From the IMG/VR virus record IMGVR_UViG_3300031972_003249, positions 1-48,108 of that record: a stretch of DNA of 48,108 nucleotides. One strand, given 5' to 3'. Shown one piece after another: positions 14,695 to 23,918 of this stretch (the first letter of the stretch is position 1; the number at the start of each line of letters is the position of its first letter). Origin of the DNA: a virus. The notes under the pieces are model-generated. The model searched no databases. It had not been told where the DNA came from and saw only the letters and a program-made list of their open reading frames with translations. Both the position numbers and the translations under genes were made by a program.

Positions 14695-14898
14695 GTGGGA
14701 TTAATCATGCATCTCGTTCTGGTAAATGATGCCGCTTCCGATCCAGACGGGGCAGAGGGCGCTTCATGTTTAAAATGCGGCAACGAAAATGTGGCGACCT
14801 TGATGGCGGTCAGGATTGGTGATCGGGTCCGACCAAGACGGTACCAAATGTATTGCGGGTGCTGCGGAACGCATTGGGCCCGCCGTGTGTACGATTGA
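14695..14898 (+). CDS. Zinc-ribbon protein
   Basis: The 67-residue product has CxxC (CLKCGNEN) and a second C-x-C-C cluster (YCGCCGTHW), a typical zinc-ribbon pair. The listed start is GTG at 14695 after GGAGAA; ATG at 14707 (MHLVLVND) is an alternative. It diverges from the Cas2-fold gene across about 95 bp, so the two may share a control region. Function unknown. Confidence 0.65.
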   Translation: MGLIMHLVLVNDAASDPDGAEGASCLKCGNENVATLMAVRIGDRVRPRRYQMYCGCCGTHWARRVYD

Positions 14899-14930
14899 GT
14901 GGCAGTTGCCGCCGGATAGCAGTTACAAGA

Positions 14931-15038
14931 TTACTTGCACTTGCTTGGTTTGCTCCGCGTATAGGTATTCACCTTGACCGTCTTCGGGCCCGGCTTCTTC
15001 CCTTTGCGGACTTGTCGGGTGACTTTCTTACAAGCCAT
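14931..15038 (-). CDS. Very short basic protein (35 residues)
   Basis: ATG 15038 follows GGAGGTTGTC, a strong ribosome-binding site, and opens a 35-codon frame that is about 40% Lys/Arg (MACKKVTRQVRKGKK...), with Cys at both ends and a PGPKTVKV centre. The clean Shine-Dalgarno sequence and strongly biased composition argue that it is expressed. Nucleic-acid binding is plausible. No family recognised. Confidence 0.6.
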   Translation of the reverse strand: MACKKVTRQVRKGKKPGPKTVKVNTYTRSKPSKCK

Positions 15039-15191
15039 GACAACCTCCATCATCAAACGACTGACTGGGTCAGCCACCCCGCCACGCACCTTGCGCGCCT
15101 CTTCATTTCACGCTCAGTGGTTTCGGGTTTTAATGATAGGCGGCAACCGCCGGTTAATTAGATGGGCCTCAAATTGAAAATGTCTACTAGC

Positions 15192-15287
15192 CTAGCTGCT
15201 TTTTCGAGCGACAGCATTCCACGGGTCCTTCCTGAGACTTTCCCCACGAGCGGGTAAAGCGAACCGCGGTGTTTTAGTGTTTTTCAT
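15192..15287 (-). CDS. Possible very short basic protein (31 residues)
   Basis: ATG 15287 opens a 31-codon frame (MKNTKTPRFALPARGESLRK...) on the strand opposite the late operon, just upstream of the small terminase gene. The peptide is basic and protein-like, but its ribosome-binding site is weak. It may form a leftward mini-operon with the 35-residue gene. Moderate to low confidence. Confidence 0.35.
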   Translation of the reverse strand: MKNTKTPRFALPARGESLRKDPWNAVARKSS

Positions 15288-15339
15288 AGTTTTCAACCCG
15301 TTAGGTTGTTGTTTCTGATTATGTTTTCCGGTGGGTGCG

Positions 15340-15930
15340 ATGGAAAATCCGTGGCCCAAAGATTGGCCGGATGAATGGGATGGCGACGACGGCAAACTTT
15401 GGAGCCGCGAAGAAACCGCCCGCGTTCTGAGCTGGTCGCTTCCCAAATTTGATCGTAGCCGCCATGCAGGCCTTCCGTGCCGTCGCGAAGGCAAGAACGG
15501 TCGTTCTTACGGATATTATTTTCCCGAGGTCTTTGCTTGGGTGACCGGTGCGGAGGCCAAGGAAGAAGCGGAGCGCAAACAGCGCGAAGCCGATCAGGCG
15601 CAAGCCGAAATGGCCTTGCTTGGTGGGAATGCAAAAGACGATCGCGCCGGACTGACCGCAGATCAACGCAAGCGACTTTACGAAACAGAGCTTGTCGAAA
15701 TGAAGGTTCGCCGGGAGCGCGGTGAACTGGTCGATGCGCGAGAGCTTCTGGCCCGAGACGAAAAGCTTCTTGGCGACCTTGGGAAGTTTTTGCAATCGCT
15801 GCCCGAGGCGATCGGTCGAGAACTTGAATTAGACCTTGGGGTTATTGGTGCCCTGCAGGAAAAAATCGACAAGTACCAAGAGGAGTTGGCTCGCCGACTT
15901 ATGAAAAACGATGGACCAGCCCCTTCCTGA
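15340..15930 (+). CDS. Terminase small subunit (Nu1-like)
   Basis: The 196-residue protein has an N-terminal helix-turn-helix region (WSREETARVLSWSLPKFDRSRHAGLPC), a charged coiled-coil middle (EAKEEAERKQREADQAQAEMA) and a helical C-terminus. This matches Nu1-type small subunits that recognise cos DNA and recruit the large subunit. It overlaps the large terminase gene by 20 bp and opens the late operon. ATG 15340 is preferred over the GTG three codons earlier. Confidence 0.8.
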   Translation: MENPWPKDWPDEWDGDDGKLWSREETARVLSWSLPKFDRSRHAGLPCRREGKNGRSYGYYFPEVFAWVTGAEAKEEAERKQREADQAQAEMALLGGNAKDDRAGLTADQRKRLYETELVEMKVRRERGELVDARELLARDEKLLGDLGKFLQSLPEAIGRELELDLGVIGALQEKIDKYQEELARRLMKNDGPAPS

Positions 15931-18058
15931 TTTTGTCGACCCTTGGGAAATACTCGCGAAAGCCGCTGCCAGTTTCCTTCCACCCAAACGCATTTCAGTT
16001 TCAGAAGCTGCAGCTCGCTATCGCCGGGTTATCAGCCCGGTTTACAACGGTCCATGGGATAACTCGGTCGCGCCTTACATGATCGAGCCGATGAATATGA
16101 CGGCCTCGCGCGAGTATGAAGGCGTTGTTTTCTGTGGTCCGGCACAGTCGCTAAAAACCGACAGCTTGATTATCAATCGGTTGGTACATATGGCGACCTG
16201 CGATCCCGTCGATACGATGGTTTTGCAGATGGATCAGGCAACAGCGCGCCGGTTTTCGATCAAGCGTTTGCGTAAACTGATTGATCAGGAAAGCCCGGAA
16301 TTCAAAGAGAGGCTGTCCAAGGCGCCGCATTCGGACAACATCACAGACAAGCGACTGGCTTCAGGCGCTGTCGTGACAATTGCTTGGCCTACGATCACTC
16401 ATTTATCATCTGAGCCGATCCCCTTAATCCTGATGACTGATCGGGATCGAATGTCAGATGACATTGACGGGGAGGGCGAACCTTTCGACTTGGGGCGGCA
16501 GCGTACCAAGACATTTGGTTCGCGGGGAATGACGGTCTGTGAATCGTCTCCGGGCCGCGATTTGACTGATATTCGATACACAACAGAAGGACACGAAGCC
16601 CCGCCTGTTGGTGGCATCCTTGGTCTTTACAATCGCGGGGATCGTCGCCGTTGGTACTGGTCATGTCGTGATTGCGGATGTGGGTTTGAACCGTCTTTCG
16701 ACCTTCTTGAATGGCGCGATACCGACAATATTCAAGAGGCGTCGGCCAATGTTTCGATGCGCTGTCCTCATTGCGGCGGGCTAGTTGAAGAGCGTCATCG
16801 CAAGGAATTTAATGCCAACGGTCAGTGGTTGGCCGATGGGCTTTACATCCGCGATGGCGAAATTCACGGTGTTGCGCGCCAGTCAGAGATTGCTTCGTAC
16901 TGGCTCAAAGGACCGGCTGCGGTATTCCAATCGTGGTCAGGTCTGGTAAATCGATATTTGACAGCGCTTGATGAATACAGCCGGTCAGGTACTGAAACTG
17001 GTCTGCGGACTACGGTAAACACCGATCAGGCTGAGCCTTATATGCCGCGTGCGATCGCAGAAAGAGCGGCGCAGGGGGTGCTAACACTCGAAAACCTCTA
17101 TGCGCGTTGCGAAGAATACCCGTTGGGCACTGTGCCGGATGGAGTTCGCTTCCTGATCGGGTCCGGGGACGTACAAGGCAACCGGTTTGTCATTCAGATC
17201 GAAGGATTTGGCGACCATCTTGAGCGTTGGATTGTTGATCGATTTGATATTGCACTTCCGGATTTGAAGCCGGGTCAACAGGAACGTGCCTTAAACCCCG
17301 CTGCCTATGCCGAAGATTGGCAACTTTTGCGGACAAAGGTGCTTGAAAAAGCTTGGCCGTTGGCCGGAAACGCGACCAAAGCGATGATGTTGAAGCTGTT
17401 TGTCTATGACATCCATGGTCGAGATGGCGTGACCGGGCAGGCCTATGATTTCTACCGTGATCTAAAGCGGCGGCGTGTCCATGATCGAGCCTTGCCGTTG
17501 CGAGGTGTTGGCGGCTTCAAGGTTCCGCGCGTTGCTCTGACCTATCCGGACAGCGAGCGCAAGGATCGGTATGCCGGTGCTCGAGGTGAAATTCCCGTCC
17601 TTCAAGTCGGGGTTGATCAGGTTAAGGATTTCGTGATGGGTGGCTTGCGGCGTGATCAGCCGGGGCCGCAATACATTCATATTCCGAAGGCTATGGCGTT
17701 GGTTGGCCTATCAGAAAATGTCGTCGAGCCTGATCGGGACCAGCTATCCAGATCGCCTTTGGCCGAGTACCTGGCGGAAGTTCGTGGAGACAAGGGTTGG
17801 GTGCGTGAAGTAAAGCGCAACGAGGCCTTTGACTTATCAGCCTATTGCACCGCCGCGGCACTTAGGCTGCGGGCAGATGAAATGCCATGGGACCATCCGG
17901 AACGATTGCCGAATTGGCTTCGTAACGATGGTAATCCGTTAATCATAACCGTAAGTGCCGCCAGCGCCGAAGCTGGTCCGGTGGATATTTCCAGTGGAAC
18001 CGCGACATCTAACGACAAGTCGAAAAAGATTTCGGCGATGGTGTCGCGCCTCGCATAG
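15911..18058 (+). CDS. Terminase large subunit (GpA family)
   Basis: The 715-residue protein has the GpA layout: N-terminal ATPase with a deviant Walker A GPAQSLKT (76-83), a Walker B-like LILMTDRDR, a CxxC...CxxC zinc-ribbon insertion (CRDCGCGF, CPHCGG) and a C-terminal nuclease region. It packages DNA into proheads and cuts cos sites. The length is in the family range. The pairing with a Nu1-like subunit predicts lambda-type cos packaging. Confidence 0.93.
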   Translation: MDQPLPDFVDPWEILAKAAASFLPPKRISVSEAAARYRRVISPVYNGPWDNSVAPYMIEPMNMTASREYEGVVFCGPAQSLKTDSLIINRLVHMATCDPVDTMVLQMDQATARRFSIKRLRKLIDQESPEFKERLSKAPHSDNITDKRLASGAVVTIAWPTITHLSSEPIPLILMTDRDRMSDDIDGEGEPFDLGRQRTKTFGSRGMTVCESSPGRDLTDIRYTTEGHEAPPVGGILGLYNRGDRRRWYWSCRDCGCGFEPSFDLLEWRDTDNIQEASANVSMRCPHCGGLVEERHRKEFNANGQWLADGLYIRDGEIHGVARQSEIASYWLKGPAAVFQSWSGLVNRYLTALDEYSRSGTETGLRTTVNTDQAEPYMPRAIAERAAQGVLTLENLYARCEEYPLGTVPDGVRFLIGSGDVQGNRFVIQIEGFGDHLERWIVDRFDIALPDLKPGQQERALNPAAYAEDWQLLRTKVLEKAWPLAGNATKAMMLKLFVYDIHGRDGVTGQAYDFYRDLKRRRVHDRALPLRGVGGFKVPRVALTYPDSERKDRYAGARGEIPVLQVGVDQVKDFVMGGLRRDQPGPQYIHIPKAMALVGLSENVVEPDRDQLSRSPLAEYLAEVRGDKGWVREVKRNEAFDLSAYCTAAALRLRADEMPWDHPERLPNWLRNDGNPLIITVSAASAEAGPVDISSGTATSNDKSKKISAMVSRLA

Positions 18059-18067
18059 GGGCTTTTA

Positions 18068-18286
18068 ATGGCTATCGATACAGTTGCCCTCAATGCCGAA
18101 AAACAGAAGTTGATTGATGCGCGAACCCGTTTGCTTACGGGTGAAAGCGTTCAATCGTTGTCGTCAAATGGCCGCAGTGTTGGATATCGGGGCATTGATA
18201 TTGCCTCGATTAATGCGCGCATTGCCGAGATCGATAATTTGCTCGGGGTTGGCGGGCGTCATGCGATTGGTGTGAGGGCTCATTGA
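18068..18286 (+). CDS. Head-tail joining protein, gpW-like
   Basis: The 72-residue protein is helical at its N-terminus (LNAEKQKLIDARTRLLTGESVQS) with a G-R-S-V-x-Y hairpin and a second helix, matching the gpW/gp15-like head-completion fold. It sits between terminase and portal as in lambda, and its stop shares TGATG with the portal start. Confidence 0.8.
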   Translation: MAIDTVALNAEKQKLIDARTRLLTGESVQSLSSNGRSVGYRGIDIASINARIAEIDNLLGVGGRHAIGVRAH

Positions 18287-19965
18287 TGAATAAGGCTCTT
18301 GTTCAAAGTGATGGGATTACTCCGTTGCGCGCCAGTGCAACATCCTCACATGACGCTGCCTCCCAGCGTTCGGTTGAAATGTCCGGATACTACCCCTCGC
18401 TGAAATCTGCTGATGCCGCTCTATTGCCTGAGCGTGATCTCATTCAGGGGCGGGCGTGGGATCAGTATCGAAACTCAGGTTGGGCAGTATCTGGTGTCCA
18501 GAAGCTCCGCGAGGGGGTGATTGGTTCAGGATTGCGTCTGTCGGCCAAGCCGAACTATCGTGCGCTAAATCAGTCATTCGAATGGGGCCGCGAAACAGCA
18601 CGCCTTCTTGAGCAGGGTTGGATCAATTGGGCTGGCGATCCGGATTTTCTCTGTGATGTGGAGATGAAGACTGATTTCAACGGGATGTGTGCGATCGCAT
18701 TTAATCATTATGCGATTGATGGCGAGGCTATAGCTGTCCCGTATTGGATGCCAGAACGGGGTGGGCGCTACGCGCTGGCTTTGCGGGTGGTTGATCCTGA
18801 TCGGCTTTGTAATCCGGACGCCCAGCCAGATACACCGAGCCTGCGGGGTGGGGTTGAAAAGAACAAGGATGGCGCACCTGTTGCGTATCATTTCCGAAAC
18901 AGCCATCCGTCCGATCTTTCTACAGCGAATTTCAATGATGCATTCAAGTGGACGCGGGTTCCTGCCTTTGTCGGGGGCACGCGTCGGCGTGGAGTAATTC
19001 ATGCCTTCATGCGTGACAAGGCAGGTGCGACACGAGGCCGCGGCCTGTTCACGCCGATCCTTGAGCGCATGCAAATGGAGCGTCGCTGGTCGAAAACCGA
19101 GCTGCAGTCTGCCCTAATTCACGCGGTATTTGCAGCGTTTGTGAAATCGCCCTTCGATCAGCAGATGGCAAACTCCATGCTCGACCCGAATGCGACTGGA
19201 GAATCTCTTTCGTCGTATCAGGATGCCCGATCTGCCTATCACGACAGCAAAGATTTGTCTTTGGATGGGGCGCGAATTCCGAAGCTGTTTCCGGGTGAAG
19301 AGTTGCAGTTGCTGCGTTCTGAACGCCCAAACAGTGGGTTCTCGGCGTTTCAGGAAACCTGCTTGAGATACTTCGCTGCATCGCTGGGTATTTCCTATGA
19401 ACAGATTTCTATGGACTGGTCGAAGGTCAATTACAGCTCGGCCCGTGCAGCGTTGCTTGAAGTCTGGCGGCATTTCTCAATTTGCCGAGCCGAGTTTGTG
19501 AGGGACTTCGTCCAGCAGGTCTACGTTCTATTGGTCGAGGAGATGATCGATCGCGGTGAGATCGAAGTTCCTAACAATGCACCTGGCTTTAGGGAGGCAG
19601 TTGCTGCTTGGACCCGGGCACGCTGGATCGGTCCGCCGCGTGGATACATTGATCCAGTCAAAGAGGCGACGGCAGCGGATATGCGCATGCAGTCGGCACT
19701 TTCGACCCTTGAGGATGAAGCTGCCGAACAGGGTAAGGATTGGGAAGAGATCATCGAACAGCGTCGTTATGAGCGCCAGACGATGGCCGAGAATGGCGTT
19801 CCACCTCCTGAATGGTCGGTATCCACGACTGAATCTGGGGAAGATGGTCAGGTCACGACAACGACCGTGACTTCAAGTGTCGATCGATACGAGCGGCAAA
19901 TGGCAAAACTCCAAGCAAAGGCTAGGGCGAATGGATTACCAACGTCTTCTGACGCGGCTGCTTAA
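18286..19965 (+). CDS. Portal protein, lambda gpB family
   Basis: The 559-residue product has the early W-x-V-S-G-V-Q-K-L-R-x-G-V-I-G-S-G-L-R-L stretch (residues 65-86) and later WSKVNYSSARAALLEVWR, both characteristic of lambda-type portal proteins. It forms the dodecameric ring through which DNA is packaged and ejected. The last 35 bp overlap the protease gene. Confidence 0.92.
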   Translation: MNKALVQSDGITPLRASATSSHDAASQRSVEMSGYYPSLKSADAALLPERDLIQGRAWDQYRNSGWAVSGVQKLREGVIGSGLRLSAKPNYRALNQSFEWGRETARLLEQGWINWAGDPDFLCDVEMKTDFNGMCAIAFNHYAIDGEAIAVPYWMPERGGRYALALRVVDPDRLCNPDAQPDTPSLRGGVEKNKDGAPVAYHFRNSHPSDLSTANFNDAFKWTRVPAFVGGTRRRGVIHAFMRDKAGATRGRGLFTPILERMQMERRWSKTELQSALIHAVFAAFVKSPFDQQMANSMLDPNATGESLSSYQDARSAYHDSKDLSLDGARIPKLFPGEELQLLRSERPNSGFSAFQETCLRYFAASLGISYEQISMDWSKVNYSSARAALLEVWRHFSICRAEFVRDFVQQVYVLLVEEMIDRGEIEVPNNAPGFREAVAAWTRARWIGPPRGYIDPVKEATAADMRMQSALSTLEDEAAEQGKDWEEIIEQRRYERQTMAENGVPPPEWSVSTTESGEDGQVTTTTVTSSVDRYERQMAKLQAKARANGLPTSSDAAA

Positions 19966-21319
19966 CAAGCCGCATCTGGTGACGCCCGAACGAGCACGAT
20001 TGTTGCTTGGCGCCTTGGCGCCGCGGGCGGGTTTAAACGGTTGGCTGTTCGATTCAGATGTGTCTTCGGTCGAACCAGTCAGCCTTGAGGTGCTGGCATC
20101 CGAATGGGACGGACAGCGTCCGGATCGCAAGATTTACCATGTCGACAATGGTATCGCAGTGTTGCCGGTTACCGGCACGCTGGTCAGCAAGTTGGGGGTA
20201 CTCAACCCTTATTCGGGTATGACAGGCTATGACGGCCTGATCATCAAGCTGTCAGAAGCCTTGTCCGATGACGATGTCAAAGGGATAGCGCTCGATATCG
20301 AAAGCCCCGGTGGTGAAGTGCATTCGGAGCTGTTCGAGTTGGCGGATATGATCGCGTCTGCCGAAAAGCCGATTTGGGCGATTTGCTCAGACTACGCCTA
20401 TTCTGCGGCGTATTGGCTTGCAAGTCAGTGTGATCACGTCTGTCTGCCATCCTGTGGCGGAGTAGGCAGCGTCGGTGCCGTTGTTCTGCACGCGGATCTG
20501 ACCAAGGCTTACGAGGATATGGGTATCAAGGTCACCGTGCTGCGTGCCGGTAGCCGTAAAATGGAAATGAACCCATACGAGGCACTTCCAGAAGAGGCCG
20601 CAAAGGAAATCAAGGCAGATTTAGAGGCTTTGCGAACCGATTTCGCGACGGCGGTTGCGTCTGGTCGCGGACTTGATGTTGGCGCTGTTCTTGCGACTGA
20701 AGCGCGAACTGTTTCCGCCAAAGAGGCAGTTGAAATCGGCTTTGCGGATGAACTCCTTTCACCATCGCAGGCTTTTGCGAAGTTTGTTGACCACATTAAT
20801 TCCGCCAGCGGCCCCGCCGCAGGCATCACTGCGCACAATGGAGGAACCATGAACCAGCGCATTACAGGAAAGCGGGGCAGTCAGGCCTCGCTGGCAAAAA
20901 ATCAGGCCGAGGAAGATAACGAGGTCGAAGATAAAGAAGATGAGGAAGCAGAAACCTCATCGAAAAAAGGTGCAGGCGCAAAAGACGCCGTTCCTGATGA
21001 GGAGGATTCTGCTGACGATGACGACAAAAAGTCGTCGAAATCGGCTGAAGATGAACGCAAGCGCATCGCCGCGATCATTGGCGATGAAGAAGCTAAAGGC
21101 CGGGAACAGCTTGCGCAGCATCTTGCCTTCAACACCTCAATGGGTGTTGCGGACGCCCGCGCGGCGCTTGCTGCAGCACCGAAATCTTCTGGTGGTCTGT
21201 CTGCCTTGATGGCCGGGGCAGGTAACCCCGATATCGGTGCGGATGGTGGTGTCGAAACAGACGAAACCAAGGTCGCAAGCGCGTGGGGCGCATCCCTGCA
21301 GCGCGTTACCGGCTCTTAA
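19931..21319 (+). CDS. S49/ClpP-fold head maturation protease with scaffold tail (lambda C-like)
   Basis: The 462-residue protein has an S49 protease domain (about 65-290) with predicted nucleophile Ser158 (YAYSAAYWLAS) and general base Lys210 (GSRKMEMNPYE), the usual Ser-Lys pair. After about residue 306 it becomes a highly charged, low-complexity segment typical of scaffolding protein. This matches lambda gpC, whose C-terminal part is the scaffold Nu3. Start ATG 19931 overlaps the portal gene. Confidence 0.9.
   Translation: MDYQRLLTRLLNKPHLVTPERARLLLGALAPRAGLNGWLFDSDVSSVEPVSLEVLASEWDGQRPDRKIYHVDNGIAVLPVTGTLVSKLGVLNPYSGMTGYDGLIIKLSEALSDDDVKGIALDIESPGGEVHSELFELADMIASAEKPIWAICSDYAYSAAYWLASQCDHVCLPSCGGVGSVGAVVLHADLTKAYEDMGIKVTVLRAGSRKMEMNPYEALPEEAAKEIKADLEALRTDFATAVASGRGLDVGAVLATEARTVSAKEAVEIGFADELLSPSQAFAKFVDHINSASGPAAGITAHNGGTMNQRITGKRGSQASLAKNQAEEDNEVEDKEDEEAETSSKKGAGAKDAVPDEEDSADDDDKKSSKSAEDERKRIAAIIGDEEAKGREQLAQHLAFNTSMGVADARAALAAAPKSSGGLSALMAGAGNPDIGADGGVETDETKVASAWGASLQRVTGS
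20849..21319 (+). CDS. Nested scaffolding protein (Nu3-like)
   Basis: An in-frame ATG at 20849 inside the protease gene is preceded by a near-perfect GGAGGAACC ribosome-binding site. It would give a 156-residue protein (MNQRITGKRG...) with acidic and Ser/Lys-rich coiled stretches, the composition expected of a capsid scaffold. Nested C/Nu3 genes are established in lambda. Internal initiation here is inferred from the strong signal. Confidence 0.75.
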   Translation: MNQRITGKRGSQASLAKNQAEEDNEVEDKEDEEAETSSKKGAGAKDAVPDEEDSADDDDKKSSKSAEDERKRIAAIIGDEEAKGREQLAQHLAFNTSMGVADARAALAAAPKSSGGLSALMAGAGNPDIGADGGVETDETKVASAWGASLQRVTGS

Positions 21320-21337
21320 ATCAAAGGGTGAAAACCA

Positions 21338-21976
21338 ATGACGTTGCATGTTGCAGGGCCGCGAGTAGCGGCCTTTATTAATTTCGAGGTCAGCCAGCAG
21401 TTTCGCGAGACGGGAATGCTGAAGGCCGGTGATGTCTATCTCCCGGGGACTGTTCTTGGGCGTCAGGCTGTGTCGGACACGATTTCTGCGGTTGCCGGTG
21501 CCAATACCGGGGATGGAACGCTTGACGGCGCGACAATAGTGGCCGGCAAGGATGTCGAGCTTGGCGGTTATGTTCTTACCGCAAAGACGGCAACAAAATT
21601 CTCGGTCGTAACGCCCGGCGGTGATGCACTGAAAGATGCGACAGTGGGCACGGCCTACAATTCGTCTCATATCGGCGAGTTTACGATTGCGGCTGGTGGT
21701 ACCGCATTTGTCGAAGGTGACAGTTTTACTGTGACCGTATCGCAGGGAAACGGCGAATTCACGCCGCTTGATCCGGATGCCGACGACGGGTCACAGGTGG
21801 CGGCTGCCATCCTTTTCAACGATGTCGATGCCAAGTCTGCCGCGAAGAAAGGCGTCCTAATTACGCGCCTTGCGACGGTCAGCCAATCCCGCCTGATCTG
21901 GCCGGAAGGTATCACCGATGGTCAAAAGGCCGCGGCGATTGCTGATCTGGCTTCCAACCATCTTCTGGTGAAGTAA
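21338..21976 (+). CDS. Head decoration protein (gpD-like)
   Basis: The 212-residue product lies between the scaffold and the major capsid gene, the position of lambda gpD. It starts MTLHVAGPRVAAF and ends with a typical KGVLITRLATVSQSRLIWPEGI block. It is about twice the length of gpD because of a beta-rich insert (about 45-140) containing GDGTL and FTVTVSQGNG. The insert may form an exposed capsid surface domain. Confidence 0.8.
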   Translation: MTLHVAGPRVAAFINFEVSQQFRETGMLKAGDVYLPGTVLGRQAVSDTISAVAGANTGDGTLDGATIVAGKDVELGGYVLTAKTATKFSVVTPGGDALKDATVGTAYNSSHIGEFTIAAGGTAFVEGDSFTVTVSQGNGEFTPLDPDADDGSQVAAAILFNDVDAKSAAKKGVLITRLATVSQSRLIWPEGITDGQKAAAIADLASNHLLVK

Positions 21977-21989
21977 GGAACCCATCACA

Positions 21990-23039
21990 ATGCCAGCTCT
22001 TGATATTTTCAGTAACAACCCGGCGTTTTCGATGATGGGCATGATGTCCCTTGTTGAAAAAGCGCCGTATGTCCCTTCTTTCTTGGGCAGTATCCCGGGT
22101 TTGTGGACACCTCGTCCCGTTCGCACGGTAACTATTCCGATTGAAGTCATCGGCAATAAAATCAGCATCATTCAGACTTCGGAACGTGGCACTGCGGCAC
22201 CGCGTGGCAACAATAATCAGAAGCGTGAAGTGATCGATGTACGAACTGTTCGCCTAGCGGATAGTGATCGCATCTACGCCGATGAAATTGCAGGCATTCG
22301 TGCTTACGGTTCGACAACCGAACTGATGCAGGTGCAGGATGAAGTAAGCCGTCGTTATGCTGGCCCGGGTGGGATGCTTTCGCGTCTTGAATTGACCCGT
22401 GAATTCCATCGCATGGGCGCGATTGATGGTCTGATTAAAGATGCCGATGGTGAAACCATCATTGATTGGTATCAGGCATTGGGTTTGACCCGTCCCGATG
22501 TGGTCGAGTTTGACTTCTCGGCGGCTTCTGCTGATGGCGAAGGTGTTATTCGGCAGCAGGCGCGGGCACTCAAACGGCAAATTCTTGACAGTCTTGGTGA
22601 TGTCGTTCTTCCGAATGTCCGGATTGTTGTTCTTTGCGGCGACCAGTTCTTCGATAAACTCGTTGATAACCCTGAAACTCGGGACATATACAAGGCTCGT
22701 CCGGCGGCTGGTAAGCTGCTTGATGAAAATCTGGCTTATGATGCCTTTGACTATGCAGAAATTCGCTGGGTTAACTATCGCGGTTCAGAAGAAAGTGGTG
22801 TGGGTGTTCCAACGGATGAATTCCGTGCGTTCCCGGTGGCGCCAGGTATTTTCGAGGAAGGCCTGTCTCCGGGGGAATTCCTTGATACCATCAATATGCC
22901 GGGCAAGCGCCAGTATCCTCTCGTGATCCCGGACAAAAAGCGCAATATGTTTGTGGATTTGGAAATCTATTCCTATCCGCTTTACATCTGCAAACGACCG
23001 GAGGCACTCCGTCGCGGTCGGATCAAGCCTGCCGGTTAA
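21990..23039 (+). CDS. Major capsid protein (lambda gpE family)
   Basis: The 349-residue protein has the HK97-fold gpE pattern: an early P-F-L-G-x-I-P/G-L region, the R-D/A-G-S rich E-loop area and a C-terminal P-L-Y-I-C-K-R-P segment. The length matches lambda gpE (341). It is followed by a strong terminator that separates the head and tail modules. Confidence 0.9.
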   Translation: MPALDIFSNNPAFSMMGMMSLVEKAPYVPSFLGSIPGLWTPRPVRTVTIPIEVIGNKISIIQTSERGTAAPRGNNNQKREVIDVRTVRLADSDRIYADEIAGIRAYGSTTELMQVQDEVSRRYAGPGGMLSRLELTREFHRMGAIDGLIKDADGETIIDWYQALGLTRPDVVEFDFSAASADGEGVIRQQARALKRQILDSLGDVVLPNVRIVVLCGDQFFDKLVDNPETRDIYKARPAAGKLLDENLAYDAFDYAEIRWVNYRGSEESGVGVPTDEFRAFPVAPGIFEEGLSPGEFLDTINMPGKRQYPLVIPDKKRNMFVDLEIYSYPLYICKRPEALRRGRIKPAG

Positions 23040-23066
23040 TTTCCCTCCGGTTATCGGACTATTGAA

Positions 23067-23099
23067 CGCTCGCCCTTTTTGGGCGGGCGTTTTTCTTTT
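23067..23099 (+). terminator. Intrinsic terminator after the capsid gene
   Basis: GCTCGCCC (23068-23075) pairs with GGGCGGGC (23081-23088) around TTTTT, followed by GTTTTTCTTTT. It probably sets a high capsid-to-tail transcript ratio. Confidence 0.9.
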
Positions 23100-23110
23100 G
23101 GTGATTTCTC

Positions 23111-23434
23111 ATGATTGATTTTGATGCGCTTTTAAATGTGCCAGTGGCTGGCGCTTTCGGTCAGAAAGTAACCATCCGGCATAAAGCCGGGGCAATCTCT
23201 ACAGTCGAAAAATTCGATTTCCGGCAGGGTGCGGCGCCAGAAGATGGGGGCGGCGAGGCCGAGTTTCAGGCTTTCGAGTTTACTGGTGGGTTTCGCAAGG
23301 AAGAGGCGCCCCAGACAAAGCATGGCGATTTTGTTGACGTTGCCGGGGCGACCTACACGGTTGCGGCGATTGATCCCGATGATACGGGGTGGATCACGGT
23401 TGGCCTGATGGCGGGCGAGGTGCGCAATGTCTGA
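23111..23434 (+). CDS. Probable head-tail joining protein
   Basis: The 107-residue beta-rich protein follows the capsid gene, where lambda carries gpFII-type head-completion proteins. It has an F-x-x-V-x-V-A-G-A-T-Y-x-V-A-A-I-D core like small head-tail connectors. Assignment is mostly positional. It overlaps the next gene by 8 bp. Confidence 0.65.
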   Translation: MIDFDALLNVPVAGAFGQKVTIRHKAGAISTVEKFDFRQGAAPEDGGGEAEFQAFEFTGGFRKEEAPQTKHGDFVDVAGATYTVAAIDPDDTGWITVGLMAGEVRNV

Positions 23435-23918
23435 ATACTTATCGCGATGGGCATTGATGCAGGCCGTCAAGGATCGGTTGGAAGTCAAGCCGGATCGGCC
23501 TGAGATCGTTATTGGTCGGATCAGCGAAATTTCTGCTGAAGGCTTGCCCGCAATTTCGATCTATGCGCCGGTCGACAGCATGGAACCGACGGGGTCGTTC
23601 TGGAACTTCAATGCATCGGTCAATCTGAACATTGAAGTGCATTGTCAGGTTGCCGAGGACTGGTGTGCTGCGGCCGAACAAGAGACCCAATCCATCATTA
23701 CCACCCTGTTTGCCGACGGTTCGTTCCGCAAGCTTTGGAAGAAGCCGCCGTCAATATCCATCAAACAATTCATGAGTGACAAAGGCGGGCCGCTGGTCGG
23801 CGAAATTATCACCATGTCGGGCGAATTACTGCGCCCGCGTGTGATTTCAATCGATGCTGGTGAATTGCAGGGCATCGATATCGAGCAAGGAGCGATCGAT
23901 AATGAAAGTGCAGGTTAA
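23427..23918 (+). CDS. Probable tail completion/terminator protein
   Basis: The 163-residue product has a strand-rich middle (NASVNLNIEVHCQVAEDW) and an acidic C-terminus, resembling phage tail completion or gpU-like minor tail proteins in size and order. It lies between the head-tail joiner and the DUF2635 gene. Exact family uncertain. Confidence 0.6.
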   Translation: MSEYLSRWALMQAVKDRLEVKPDRPEIVIGRISEISAEGLPAISIYAPVDSMEPTGSFWNFNASVNLNIEVHCQVAEDWCAAAEQETQSIITTLFADGSFRKLWKKPPSISIKQFMSDKGGPLVGEIITMSGELLRPRVISIDAGELQGIDIEQGAIDNESAG

